A stretch of 64,000 bases of DNA. Origin: Pteria penguin. Its lineage: Eukaryota; Mollusca; Bivalvia; Pterioida; Pteriidae. The stretch covers positions 38,412,085 to 38,476,084 of the forward strand of contig CM068580.1 in NCBI GenBank assembly GCA_035048485.1. The letters run 5' to 3'. The position numbers were made by a program, and so were the translations under genes. Of this stretch, positions 35,322 to 46,500 are shown in pieces. The notes beneath the pieces were generated by a model. It had not been told where the DNA came from. It saw only the letters and a program-made list of their open reading frames with translations, and searched no databases. Within the stretch, counting starts at the first letter, position 1. Each line of letters opens with the position of its first letter.

Positions 35322-35888
35322 GTCTTTTGTTATTGGAAAATACCTATTTCAAGGATTATTTGATGCAAGTTTCTTGTCCAAATTTCGTCTGTTTACTTGA
35401 TTTTTATGACTATTTCTAGATAGAGCTAAGAGGCCATTTCTGGTATGCTGAAGTGTAGCAGTTCAAACTGTGCTAGTGACAAACAGTTTACAAGTTTTGA
35501 ATTGTTTTGCAGCACTCATTAACTTACATTAACTAGTCATTTAAGGGGAAACATTGAAAAAAAGAGAATTTTAACTCAGTCTTTTTCACTCATTTTGTGC
35601 CATTGTTTTGGTTCGTATTTTACGGTCATTTGTCAAAAACACAATAAAGAAGATAATATATTTATATGTGTTTTTTAAAGCAGTCAGTTGTATGTATGTA
35701 GATCTATGTATGTGTTTGTGAAATTGCGCTCTCAATAAAATCATTAAAAAGATATTGATATTTCTCTGGTGTGAATATAGATATTTAATTTAAAATAATT
35801 TTCTTATTATCTTTAAAAAAGATATTGTTAGATGACCATTGTGCCTTTATTTTTATGATCTGCAGGTGAGCAATAGCCAACTGAACCG

Positions 35889-36825
35889 CTTGTGTATAGA
35901 AGGTATCAAGAACAATGTAAACCGTGTCATATCAAATTTTCCCAGCACATTAGATATGTGTATAGAAGGTATCAAGAACAATGTAAAGCCTATCTTATCA
36001 AATGTTCTCAGCACATTGGATATGTGTATAGAAGGTATCAAGAACAATGTAAAGCCTATCTTATCAAATGTTCCCAGCACATTAGATATGTGTATAGAAG
36101 GTATCAAGAACAATGTAAACCCTATCTTATCAAATGTTCTCAGCACATTAGATATGTGTATAGAAGGTATCAAGAACAATGTAAACCCTATCTTATCAAA
36201 TGTTCCCAGCACATTAGATATGTGTATAGAAGGTATCAAGAACAATGTAAACCCTATCTTATCAAATGTTCTCAGCACATTAGATATGTGTATAGAAGGT
36301 ATCAAAAACAATGTAAAGCCTATCTTATCAAATGTTCTCAGCACATTAGATATGTGTATAGAAGGTATCAAGAACAATGTAAACCCTATCTTATCAAATG
36401 TTCCCAGCACATTAGATATGTGTATAGAAGGTATCAAGAACAATATAAAGCCTATCTTATCAAATGTTCCCAGCACATTAGATATGTGTATAGAAGGTAT
36501 CAAGAACAATGTAAACCCTATCTTATCAAATGTTCCCAGCACATTAGATATGTGTATAGAAGGTATCAAAAACAATGTAAACCCTATCTTATCAATTGTT
36601 CCCAGCACATTAGATATGTGTATAGAAGGTATCAAAATTAATGTAAACCCTATCTTATCAAATGTTCCCAGCACATTAGATATATGTATAGAAGGTATCA
36701 AAAACAATGTAAACCCTATCTTATCAAATGTTCCCAGCACATTAGATATGTGTATAGAAGGTATCAAAAACAATGTAAACCCTTTCTTATCAAATGTTCC
36801 CAGCACATTAGATATGTGTTTAATT
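35889..36825. repeat. 66-bp minisatellite, 14 units, open in three frames
   Basis: The unit 'tgtatagaaggtatcaagaa'...'cttatcaaatgttcccagca' is repeated 14 times with few changes (aac/aag, gttccc/gttctc, aag/aaa). Because 66 is divisible by 3, stop-free frames persist: plus 35839-36831 (repeat MCIEGIKNNVNPILSNVPST), plus 35892-36641, and minus 35853-36842. The plus frame starts just after an acceptor-like 'tttttatgatctgcag' at 35866. No flanking exon, no domain, and substitutions are not biased to third positions. I call it a repeat, not a gene. Confidence 0.85.
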
Positions 36826-36842
36826 ATCTGAATCAGGTTCAA

Positions 36843-37715
36843 AAAAATTCAGTCTTCATAATTTCGATTAGCAGACGTTCTTATAGCAGGTACAAGTTCA
36901 GGGAATAAATACTCACCAAAAGTCAGATGTGCGTCCACGTCGATATTTTTTAATGGAAATCGATGTAAAATTACGGGAAATGAAATAGAATTCGTGTGAC
37001 GTCATAATGGTTTGACGCCAGATACCGGCTCATATGTGAAATAAATCTGTATAATGAAGAAAACCTACGAAAGCCTGGAGGGGGGGGGGTCAGATTCAGA
37101 GTAGGGAAACATTTTAGAAGTCGCAATTACGAGATAAAAAGTCGTTATAAAGAGATGAAAAGTCGTTATTACGAATTAAGGAAATCCTAATTACGAGATA
37201 AAAAGTCGTTATAACGAGATAAAAAGTCGTTATTACGAAATAATAAGACGGGTATAATTGAATTTAAGATAAGTACAAATAAACATCTCCACAGAGTATT
37301 TGAAGATAGGCGTTCATTTATAGCTATCATGATCGATTTCTTTTCGTTTGATAATAATGAATACTCCCTCTAAGACAGACTTGAAAATGGAGGGAAGCAA
37401 TCAATGGCGTATTGAAAGTTTTGTGGGGAGTGGTTGCTATTTACTGTATCTTTATGATTAAAGATAGGTTCAATCCATTTGCACTTATATTTTAAATAAA
37501 ATCTATTATAACTATCTTTAATTCTTGATATTTGTACCTGTTTTCAATTCTATCATACATTATCTTCATATAAATTGCACATATTTTCAAAGGAATTAAA
37601 GATATGCATAACTGAATTTTAAAAACTTATCTTCAATTTATACAGAGATAAATACATTTGATTTGTAGATAAGTTGAATTGGTTTTTCCATATTTGTAGG
37701 GACCTTACCATATAG
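36843..37715. other. Intergenic with a short tandem motif
   Basis: Between about 37118 and 37250 the ~22-bp motif 'acgagataaaaagtcgttat' recurs about five times in diverged form. A G10 run lies at 37080. Otherwise nothing recognised. Confidence 0.5.
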
Positions 37716-37905
37716 AGTGGCGGATTTAGAGGAGGGTCTCCCTTTTTTGCTACAGATTTGCAAGGCTTATACAGATGATAAGATTGAAAACACTAAAATA
37801 ATAAGAGTAAAACTCCAGACTTTGCTCCAAAATCGCTAAGTATTTTGGTCAATACTTGACTATCACAAATGTCCCCCCTTTTTAAATTTTGATACAAAAT
37901 GTATA
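37712..37905. mobile_element. Degraded GGCGGAT-family short element
   Basis: It begins 'agtggcggatttagaggagg' and continues with 'gctacagatttgcaaggc' and 'ctccagactttgctccaaaa', which parallels the interior of the element at 33970-34115. It ends near 'cccccctttttaaatt'. The right terminus is decayed and no target duplication can be assigned. Confidence 0.5.
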
Positions 37906-38224
37906 AGAAATTATGAAGAAAGAAATAATTTTCTGGAAAACATATCTATATTGGAAAAACATTTATACAGGATATTTAGCATATAAATAATGGTCGTCAA
38001 AAAGAATATCAGTAAGTATTACTTTTTCGCATCATGTCGACTTCAACAAAGTCAATATTTCGAGATTTTCATTCAAATGCGAGTTTGATAACTCGGTTTC
38101 GAAGAGAAATTGACTTACGAAATATCGACTTGGTATTTTCAAAACAATAACCCGACATAAAATTCTCGTTAGAAGCATGTTTATTGCAACATATAAAACA
38201 AAAATGATGTCAATAATTCTTGAT

Positions 38225-38640
38225 TTTATTGGAAATGCGACTTTGTTACGACCATTTATTTTAACATTGACATGAGGAAAATCGCATGAAGTTATCTTGA
38301 CTTAAAGAAAATCAATTATGTGTTTTATAGGTGACAAGTTGCCCAAAAGAACTCGTTAAAGGACAGTTTACTGCAAATTTTCGACTTCATTACGTCATCA
38401 AGGTTTATTAATCTCGGCAAGTCAATTTTGTTTTTGCGACTTTATTTCGACGATCTATTTTAAAATTGACATAAGGGAAATGGCATAAATTTATCTTGAC
38501 TAAAAGAAAATCAACTAAGTGTTTTATAGATGACAAGTTGCCCAAAAGAACTCGTTTAAGCACAGTTTACGGCAACTTTTCGACTTCATTACGTCATCAA
38601 GTTTTATTAATCTGGGCAAGTCAATTTTATTTTTGTCATG
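38225..38640. repeat. ~200-bp tandem duplication
   Basis: 'gtgacaagttgcccaaaaga' + 'actcgtt' and 'cgacttcattacgtcatcaa' occur in 38290-38430 and again in 38494-38640 with about 10% difference. Confidence 0.75.
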
Positions 38641-39124
38641 AAAACTACTTACAACACAACAACACCAGGCACCAAAACGTTTCCGTAGTTTTCTTCTACT
38701 TTGAATTTGACCCTCCTAGGCTTTCGTAAAAACCCATTAAGTATGTGAAATTCTTCTTCTAGCCATACTGTCTGTGAGATTTAATCTACAATATTCTTAT
38801 GACTAATACTCTATAGCATCAAGTTATACACTTAGTTTACATAGATTATTTGTCAGGGAAATACTTACAAATCTCCTTTGATGAAGCGCGAATCATTGAC
38901 TTCATACTAACTAGATATATACATATATATCAGGAAGTGCAAAGTGAACACGGGCGAGTGAGAAAGGCCCCTTGTAGTATTAAGCATTATGTATTTAACT
39001 GTTAGTAAAAGTTGTAGATAGAGGAATTCGTAAAACCTTTCAAAATGATTTTTACAAATCATACGCCATTGGAATGACACACAAGTGATATCAGAAAAAA
39101 ATATACATTAAATAAGATATTAAA

Positions 39125-39131
39125 ATAATAA

Positions 39132-39184
<53 letters not shown>

Positions 39185-39186
39185 AC
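39125..39186. repeat. (AAAT)n microsatellite
   Basis: About 14 consecutive aaat/ataa repeats. Confidence 0.95.
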
Positions 39187-39834
39187 TAGATACACAAAAC
39201 AAAACAAAACCGATACGTAAGCCACCTTTGTTGATTATAAGTGGTATGAAATAAGTACATATAGAATAAACACATATCAGGAGTCCGGTCTAAAACAAAA
39301 ACAGAAACACCCCCCCCCCCAAAAAAAAACCCAACAAAAAACCCCAAAATAAACAAACTATAGTATAAAATCATTATTTTCTATAACATGCAACAAAACT
39401 GTGTGGAAATTTGTAATTTTTCGGGGTTTCCCCCCAAATACTACAAATGAAATGAAAGTTTAAATTCAATGGATGACAACAGGATAGCTCTTCCAATTTT
39501 ATACCTTCGTGAAGGAAGTATGCCGGAATATTCTACATGTGTAGACGAAGTGTGCGAGTGATATTTCTACTTTACACCTTTGAGAAGGAAATGTGAACAT
39601 CCCACACGTGTTGACGGAGTGTCTACCTTACACAGAGACACAGGGAAATATTGAAGGGAAAATAAAATGGCATGGAATAAATTTACGTGCAATGATGCAA
39701 TTTCCGTCCTTTTATCGGGGTATACCGCCATCCACCGAACGATAAATTTGAGATTCTTTCCTTAAGTAAAAATCACTTCTTACCGTTAATAGTATAAATT
39801 GATGATGCATATCATATATTAGTTGGTTGAATAT

Positions 39835-40060
39835 ATACATTACATAGAAATTTATACCTTTGTTACGGACCCACGCGAAGCTGTCAAGGATTTTACGTGC
39901 CACGTCTACTGTGACACGGGACCTCGGAAATTAGTGTCTCATTCGAAAGACGGAACATCGATGTGTCCATGGTGGGAGTCGAACCCGGGGCCTTTCGGTC
40001 ACAAACCGACCTCTTCCACCGAGTTGCACCGGCTTCTCGGCACCATGTGTCATATCCAGG
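39835..40060 (-). mobile_element. tRNA-derived SINE, near full head
   Basis: Minus strand: a box-A-like 'gtgcaactcggtggaagagg', then 'ggtttgtgaccgaaaggccc' and box B 'gggttcgactcc'. The body follows with 'atgttccgtctttcgaatga', 'gtcacagtagacgtggcac' and 'gtaaaatccttgacagc'. This is the best-preserved copy of the family in the window. Overlapping ORFs on both strands are artefacts. Confidence 0.8.
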
Positions 40061-40076
40061 ATTGAAAAATATTGTC

Positions 40077-40895
40077 ATTATTCAGTGTTATCTTCCTTTA
40101 TCTCAATGCAATTTCTCCATTTCTGTTCCAAATAGAATACTTCACTCTGGTCCCCCAAGTACTCATATACAACGTTCTTGAGAATCTCATTGCCTTCAAA
40201 ATTCTTACCACGTAGGTAAGATTTTAGTTTTGCGAACAGACAGAAGTCCATGGAGCTAAATGTTTAGAATATTGGGGATGAGGAAGAACCTGCATTCTGT
40301 CGCAGCCCTCATTGCAGTTTGAGAAGTGTGAGCGGGTGCATTATCCTGCAAGAGCAGACCGCCTCTGGTTAGCTTTTGTCTCCTTTTTCACTACCTTGAT
40401 TCTGATGCAGTCTCTCTAATAAATTTGCATATTGTGTGGCCTTCCTCCAGAAAATCAACCATGATTATTCCTCGATTGTCCAAAAAGATAGAGGCCATGA
40501 CTTTCCCAGTTTAAGAAACTCTTCTGAATTTTTAGGCAGGATACGTGAGCCAGGGTAAATCGATTGCATACTCTGTATCTTAGATTAAGGATCAAAATGG
40601 TGAACCAAAGCCCCATAACTAATGCCAATTTTCTGGCTATATCTCAGAGTTTCGCCTTCTGTTACACATGACAAGAGTGCACAATATCAACGTTTTCGTA
40701 TGCGATAGCTTCCTTGGGGCGTCCAGACATCACCTTCAATGCTCTCCCTCCTCTTCTAAATCCTTCCCAAGGTTTTTCATGAAGTCCTCAAGAACTTCTT
40801 TATGAGTTATCCCCTTCTTACATAGATACTTAATAACTGCTCTAACTTCTGTATTCTTCGTTTTTGCAGTTTGGCGAACCCTTCAACTTTTTACA
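40077..40895 (-). pseudogene. Mariner-family transposase, broken
   Basis: Minus-strand translation in several frames shows mariner landmarks in order. These are an N-terminal helix-turn-helix stretch (CKKGITHKEVLEDFMKNLG), a catalytic-region block (LLLQDNAPAHTSQTAM), then after a frameshift MDFCLFAKLKSYLRGKNF, and a C-terminal QKWRNCIEIK before the stop. The Asp of QDN and the Asp of MDF would be the last two catalytic positions of the DDD triad. The frame is interrupted by frameshifts and in-frame stops, and part of the region after the N-terminal block appears missing, so it cannot encode an active enzyme. A SINE abuts its downstream end. Confidence 0.85.
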
Positions 40896-42639
40896 CTGAA
40901 TTTCGTGTATTATAAATAGTTTGAAATAATACTATCCCTACCAAAGTGTTCAAGATGATGGAATAATGGTTTGATTGGAATTTTATACTTATGTATTGTA
41001 TCAAAGTATACCGGGTCAAGAACGTTTTGATCATACCTCGTATGTAAACAAGATAAATAGCGAGAACGTTTACACGACACATACTGTGGAGTCTTGTGGA
41101 TCATTTGGGGTTTCTTTGTTACATAATGATATGAGTAGTAATCATTGACTCGTGACTCAACAAAGGATCACACCACAATGACCTACTCCTTATCACAAGT
41201 ATTAAAACCACACACTTATAGTATCAAGTATAAGGAGACAATGGGTGAAGTAGTAGCATATCCGGGCGCGGACATCAATAGGATTTCGAGCATGTAAGAT
41301 ACACATTTATTTTCTACGCACATGGTCAAATATACATGTTCGCTAATTTATGTGGTTGAAATTACATTCACTATAACCTGATCTAGGTATGTGGCATATA
41401 CTTATAAATACAACGAGTCAAAGTTTTATTAAAACCGAGATGACAAGTAAGAGGACGACCATTTGATTCGGGGGAAAGGGGGGGGGGGGCTGGCACGTTT
41501 TGGAAATAAATATTCTGACCCTGAAAATGCTGGAAATAAAAAAAAATCTGGCTTTGACTGAAATGAAAATAAATATCATGGCTGCTAGCATGTACATATA
41601 CCAGATCATGCAAATATAAGGCTGAATGTTCTACAGAAAACACGTTAATTTTTTTCCCGGCCCGCTTCACTCACCAGATTGCTGCTTATATTATATACAT
41701 GTATAGTAGTGTAGCGGTGTAACTGGCATTTCTGCGGAATTTATAGCATTGGACAAATCGTGCTATTCAATATGTTCGACCAAAAAATATATATATTTGC
41801 ATGTCCATTTTGAGGGACAGATAGGGGACAAGGGCTTTACTATTTGCTCTCTGAAAGATTTCTCTTCGGGTTCTTGTTCGGAATAGTGTCATTGGCGTCC
41901 CCTTGCCGCGAGTTTCCAATCCCTTTTCCCGACTTCCCCTTGTGTAGTCTGCCCCTGACATATATATGCCAGGAACACTGATATGTTAACGTTAAAGAGA
42001 GTGGCCAAAAGGGGTCTTAACTGAATTCGCCTCATCTCTCACCTGAGCAAATATGCAAAGTTGATGTTTAAATCAAATCATGTGCATTTTTAAAATTTAT
42101 GGTGGCCATATTTGTTGACAGTGTTTCATTCCATTAAGTTTCATTCAAACCAGTGCAAAAGGACATTTATCAAATAATTTTAACACATACATGTATATTC
42201 AAACGTAAAATAAAAACATCCATAAGTTTAAAATAAGAACAAAAGTATAACCAACAAAAACGTGTATCTTCACTTAACATACTCGATAACAAAAGTAAAA
42301 ATAAAGTCCGAAGTGGGTCTGTATTGTTCACCTGAGACATAGAAAACATTGCACAATGATACTGAACAGGCCATAAGTCCTTAGTTTCTTTAACACTTTA
42401 AAACATATGAAATTGTACAGGAACATCTTTGCTTCAAATTCAACCTAGAAGTAATGAAGACAAAGTTAAACATTTGAAAAAATCAATATATCGAATATAT
42501 CAAAAATATCTACGATATGCTTTTTGTATTAAATTTACATAGTTCAAAGTAAGTCAAAAACGAACAAGCAAATTCAGAGAATTGTGGCACTCGCTTGGGG
42601 TTCTATCAGTAAGGGTGCAGTGATCTGTGACATATTGTC
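40896..42639. other. Intergenic, nothing firmly recognised
   Basis: Contains a G12 run near 41479 and AT-rich unique-looking sequence. No exon supported. Short ORFs of 60-95 codons have no recognisable domain. Confidence 0.45.
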
Positions 42640-42905
42640 ATGGTTGTGCATGTCTACAGATACACATGTCAAATATCAAGGCCCTTTGTCTTACGGTTAA
42701 AAGTTACATTGAAGTACGTCAAAGGTCACGGCCAAGGTCATATGATAAAATTTTGGTACCAACGGAAAAGTATTGCAATTAGGGACACATGCCAAATATG
42801 AAGTCCCTACGTCTTACGGTTAAAAAGTTATGACCAAGGTTAAAGTTTTTGTGACAGATGGACAGACAGACGGACGGACAGAGAGACAGACGAATGAGAT
42901 TTAAT
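42640..42905. repeat. AGGTCA-rich repeat element, two units
   Basis: Units share 'catgtcaaatatcaaggccc'-like and 'gtcttacggttaaaaagtt' words, with 'aaggtcacggccaaggtca' and 'ttggtaccaacggaaaagta'. The element ends in 'ggacagacagacggacggac'. It is related to the repeat at 2281-2640. Confidence 0.65.
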
Positions 42906-43433
42906 GTCCTCACGCTTTCGCAAAAAGCGTGGGACAAGAAAATATTATCATTTGAACAGGAAGCCAAAACAGCAACACTTCCTCACACATCCTTCTATAG
43001 TGATAAATGGAAATTATTCCCCTGGATGACAGAAACTGAGAGAGACTATACACTTCACTATAGTAACTAGTAGTAAAAAGACCTATGCAATTAATCTGAC
43101 TCGACCAAATTTGCCAGCTCCCCCTCCCCCTCACAATCAAATGGTCGTTCCCTAAATTGTTTATGTTCCGGAATTTCAATTGGAACAAGACAAAATACTC
43201 TACTTAAGCAGCCCTATCATTAATTCTAATAATAGATTGTTTTGGTTTTTGACAATACCTGGATGTGCCACTTGATCTTGGTGGACTCGTTTTTAGGATT
43301 TCAGAGTTTGTCAGGAATAATTCTAAATACACAATGATTTGTATATCATTTCCTAACTTTTAATCGTAAATGTCATATGTTCTCTTTTAATTATTGAATG
43401 TTGAAATTCGAAAACGACAAAACTAGGTACTGC

Positions 43434-43500
43434 TATATTATATTATATTGTATTATATTATATTATATTATATTATATTATATTATATTATATTATATCA
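43434..43500. repeat. (TATAT)n pentanucleotide microsatellite
   Basis: About 13 tandem tatat/attat pentamers, some 80 bp downstream of the stop codon of CABIT gene A. Confidence 0.9.
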
Positions 43501-43580
43501 TTAAGATAGAGTAAAGTTTCATCTACTGATAGCTGAGGACAATAGATATTTACAGCCTTATTTCAAGGTCTGATGGTTTG

Positions 43581-46500
43581 TTAGTATTTGCATCCTTTGA
43601 TAAAGAGAGAAATCTTTTGTTGTTCAATTAAGCCCGCATTAGGAAACATTTCTTTTATACTGTCCAAATTAGCGAATTTTTCAAGCAGAACAAATCCGTT
43701 CAGATTCTGATCTCTCAATGTCTGAATAGTGTCCGATTTTATACCAATGCGTTTGAATTCTTTTGTCAGGGCGTCGATGTCCATTTTCGAAATGTCTTTG
43801 GACTCTCTTGATTTAGTTTTGCGTATCTTTGAACGAATAAACGGTTTTTGGCGGTGTGTGTATTTACAAGATAACGAACTCGTATCATCGGACTCAAAAC
43901 TAACATCACTGGCCGAAGATTTTTCGGATTCTGGCGTCGCATGTTCGCTGACATTGGAACAGAAGGACGTATTTTGCTCTTGTAATTCCGTGGACATTTC
44001 GTCCTGTTTTGTGGGTTTGTTTGTCTCTGATATATTTTCGGTTCTGTTTACGTGAAGTTCGTCACAATGTTGAAATACATTCGTCTTCCAGCTATCGTAA
44101 GTTTCCATTTCAAGAGAATTCCTCGTGTGTATATCCGAACTTTTAGATCCAAATACGGACGGTTCCCTGGAGACAATACCCGAATCCATGGACATAGCGG
44201 CCATTGATTTGTCACTATATAACGAGTGTCTCTCATTACTATTCTGGGGCATCTGCTCCCTGTCCAATATTGCACTGATATCGTCATCGGACTGGGATAT
44301 GTCATCTAGACTGCTTATGATAGAGTTTTTCTGCAACAGATTTTCATTTCCCTCACATGAATTTCTATCTAAAGTTTCAGATAACCTATTATCTTGTAAT
44401 TCTGCCACAACTAAATCCGAACTAGTTTTCGTCGTATCACCCTTGGTCTTGTGAGAAATGTTACATTCACCTTCAGAAGTGGATTTTTGTATGTAATCTT
44501 TAGAGTCCGTTAAATCCGTGCCGCTACTCACGGCCATACTCTGTTTTGATAGATTTACTTGAGATCTTCGAGGAAGATCTTTAACGTTTTCACAAGGAGA
44601 ACACGACCGAATATGTGCTGATGGTGAACATGATCGTCTTTGAGTTGCTGGCAACGCTGGTATTTCCAGCAATGGCTTGCCATCAGCTTCAGAGTCGATA
44701 TCGGACACAGAACTATGAGAATTTCTCGACATCGGCAGGTCAGGAATGAATCCTATAGAGGAATTAAAATTCTTATTTAATTCCGCAGGTACTCTCGGTG
44801 ACATCTGACCTGATTTTGGACCTCGGTATAATTCTGGAGTACCATTTTTCTGTATCGGTTTTCTCTCGGGAAGAGTGGGTGATTTAAGATGTGCTTCCAC
44901 TTGTTTGAGGTCTCTAGCTAACAGATCGTTGTGGATTTTTACCATTCCAGCAATGTTCTCGTACATAGGAGTTCCAAACTCTTCATCAGAGTGATATTCA
45001 GGGATCACATCAACATCATCTTGAGATAGTTTATCCTCCAACTCGTGCTCATGCTGCTCATGCAATGGTTCCCCCATTCGCGCTTTCAGACTAGAAGGCA
45101 AAGTGTTGCATTTCTCAGGATATGTGGACAATGACGAGGACCTCCTTAGAAATTCCTCCTTCTTTTGATGTGATATGTTTAATGTTATTTCGCTGTTTAT
45201 TTCGGGTGGTGCACTTTCGCGTCTTGTTCGTCTTGGAATGTCGTAAGTCAGACTGTCGTCATAAAATTGTCGATTTTCACTGAACGTTATTGTTGACGGT
45301 CGTCTGCCGGTCAATTCATCGTTTTCTGTGTTACTTTCAGACGAGTCTTGTAGTTGAAGTGATTTATTAGTACGAGAATAGGGCGGCGGAGGAGGTGGAA
45401 CATTGGGAGGGTCCGTCTCGTGTTTCTTTGACTTCTGATTTTCCACTGGAACTGTCATAAAGGTATTTTCGACTACTATTTGTATAAAAGATGGCTCAAG
45501 AGGTTTCTTCATTTTTGTATAATCGGGAGATGAACACGAGGATTCGGAAGATACATCTTGATCTGGCTTGACAATTTCCTCAAAAATGGACCCCCCTTTT
45601 ATAGATCTCATGTCAAAATAATCAGATCCCCCGTCTGTAGAAGAGGATTGATCGTCGTCTGTAGATGATGTCACATTTGAGGAACGTGACAGTCGAGCCT
45701 TGGGCGACCTACCTGGTAGATTGATCTCTGACTTTTGTTTGCTCGTTTCTTCTCTTTGCGAGTCTGTTTCGATGGTATGACACACTTTCATGTGCCTCAT
45801 ATATATGGTCGCTTTCTCGTTACAAAGGTCCAGTGCAGTTTTGTATCCGGAATGCTGGATAAGATTTTCATTGGTAATGGCAACTTTGAACTTGAGATCG
45901 CATCCTGTGGGCAATTCAAGCAGAATGTTCCTTTTATTGACGATAGTAGACGCTATAACGGACTGTTCAAGGTCAGCTCGATCAAGACGTAGGGTACCAG
46001 AAAATGAACATGGTGTGTTTGGGATTCGCCCATACACAAGCCTCACAATACAAGGAGGGTATTTTTTCGATACTATCTGACTCATTTGCATAACAGGCCG
46101 TAAAACGCTTCCTGCATTGTTTGTCAATGTGTAAAATAAACCTTTTTGGTCGAAGGGTAGCAGGATTTCTCTATCCGAGTCATCTGTGCACATAATATAC
46201 TTTTCTGTCACTAGTTTTGTTTTTCTCAAGTATTTACTTTTCCTTTTCTTCTCGCCGATGTAGATTTTTCCTTTTCGGAGAACATCGCCTGGGAACAATG
46301 TTCTTTGCTGGTGAACAATATTGCCATTTTCTTTTGTTGTCACTTGAAGAGCTTGAACTTTTTTCTCTCCACCGATCAGAAACGTTTCCGTAGGAGTTTC
46401 GGCTATTTCACTTACTTCTTGGAAATGTGGCACAAGATCGTCAATTGGACCAGCGTGGAAATTTCGTTTAAGAACTGAGAACCATCCTGAAAATTCACGA

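Noticed and set aside
35889..36825. CRISPR-like array
   Set aside because: Direct head-to-tail repeats without unique spacers in a eukaryotic genome; it is a minisatellite.
35853..36842. 329-codon minus-strand ORF and 249-codon second plus frame
   Set aside because: Openness follows from a 66-bp tandem repeat divisible by three; no splice or start support.
43729..45992. Plus-strand ORFs of 85-109 codons
   Set aside because: Antisense shadows of exon 2 of CABIT gene A.
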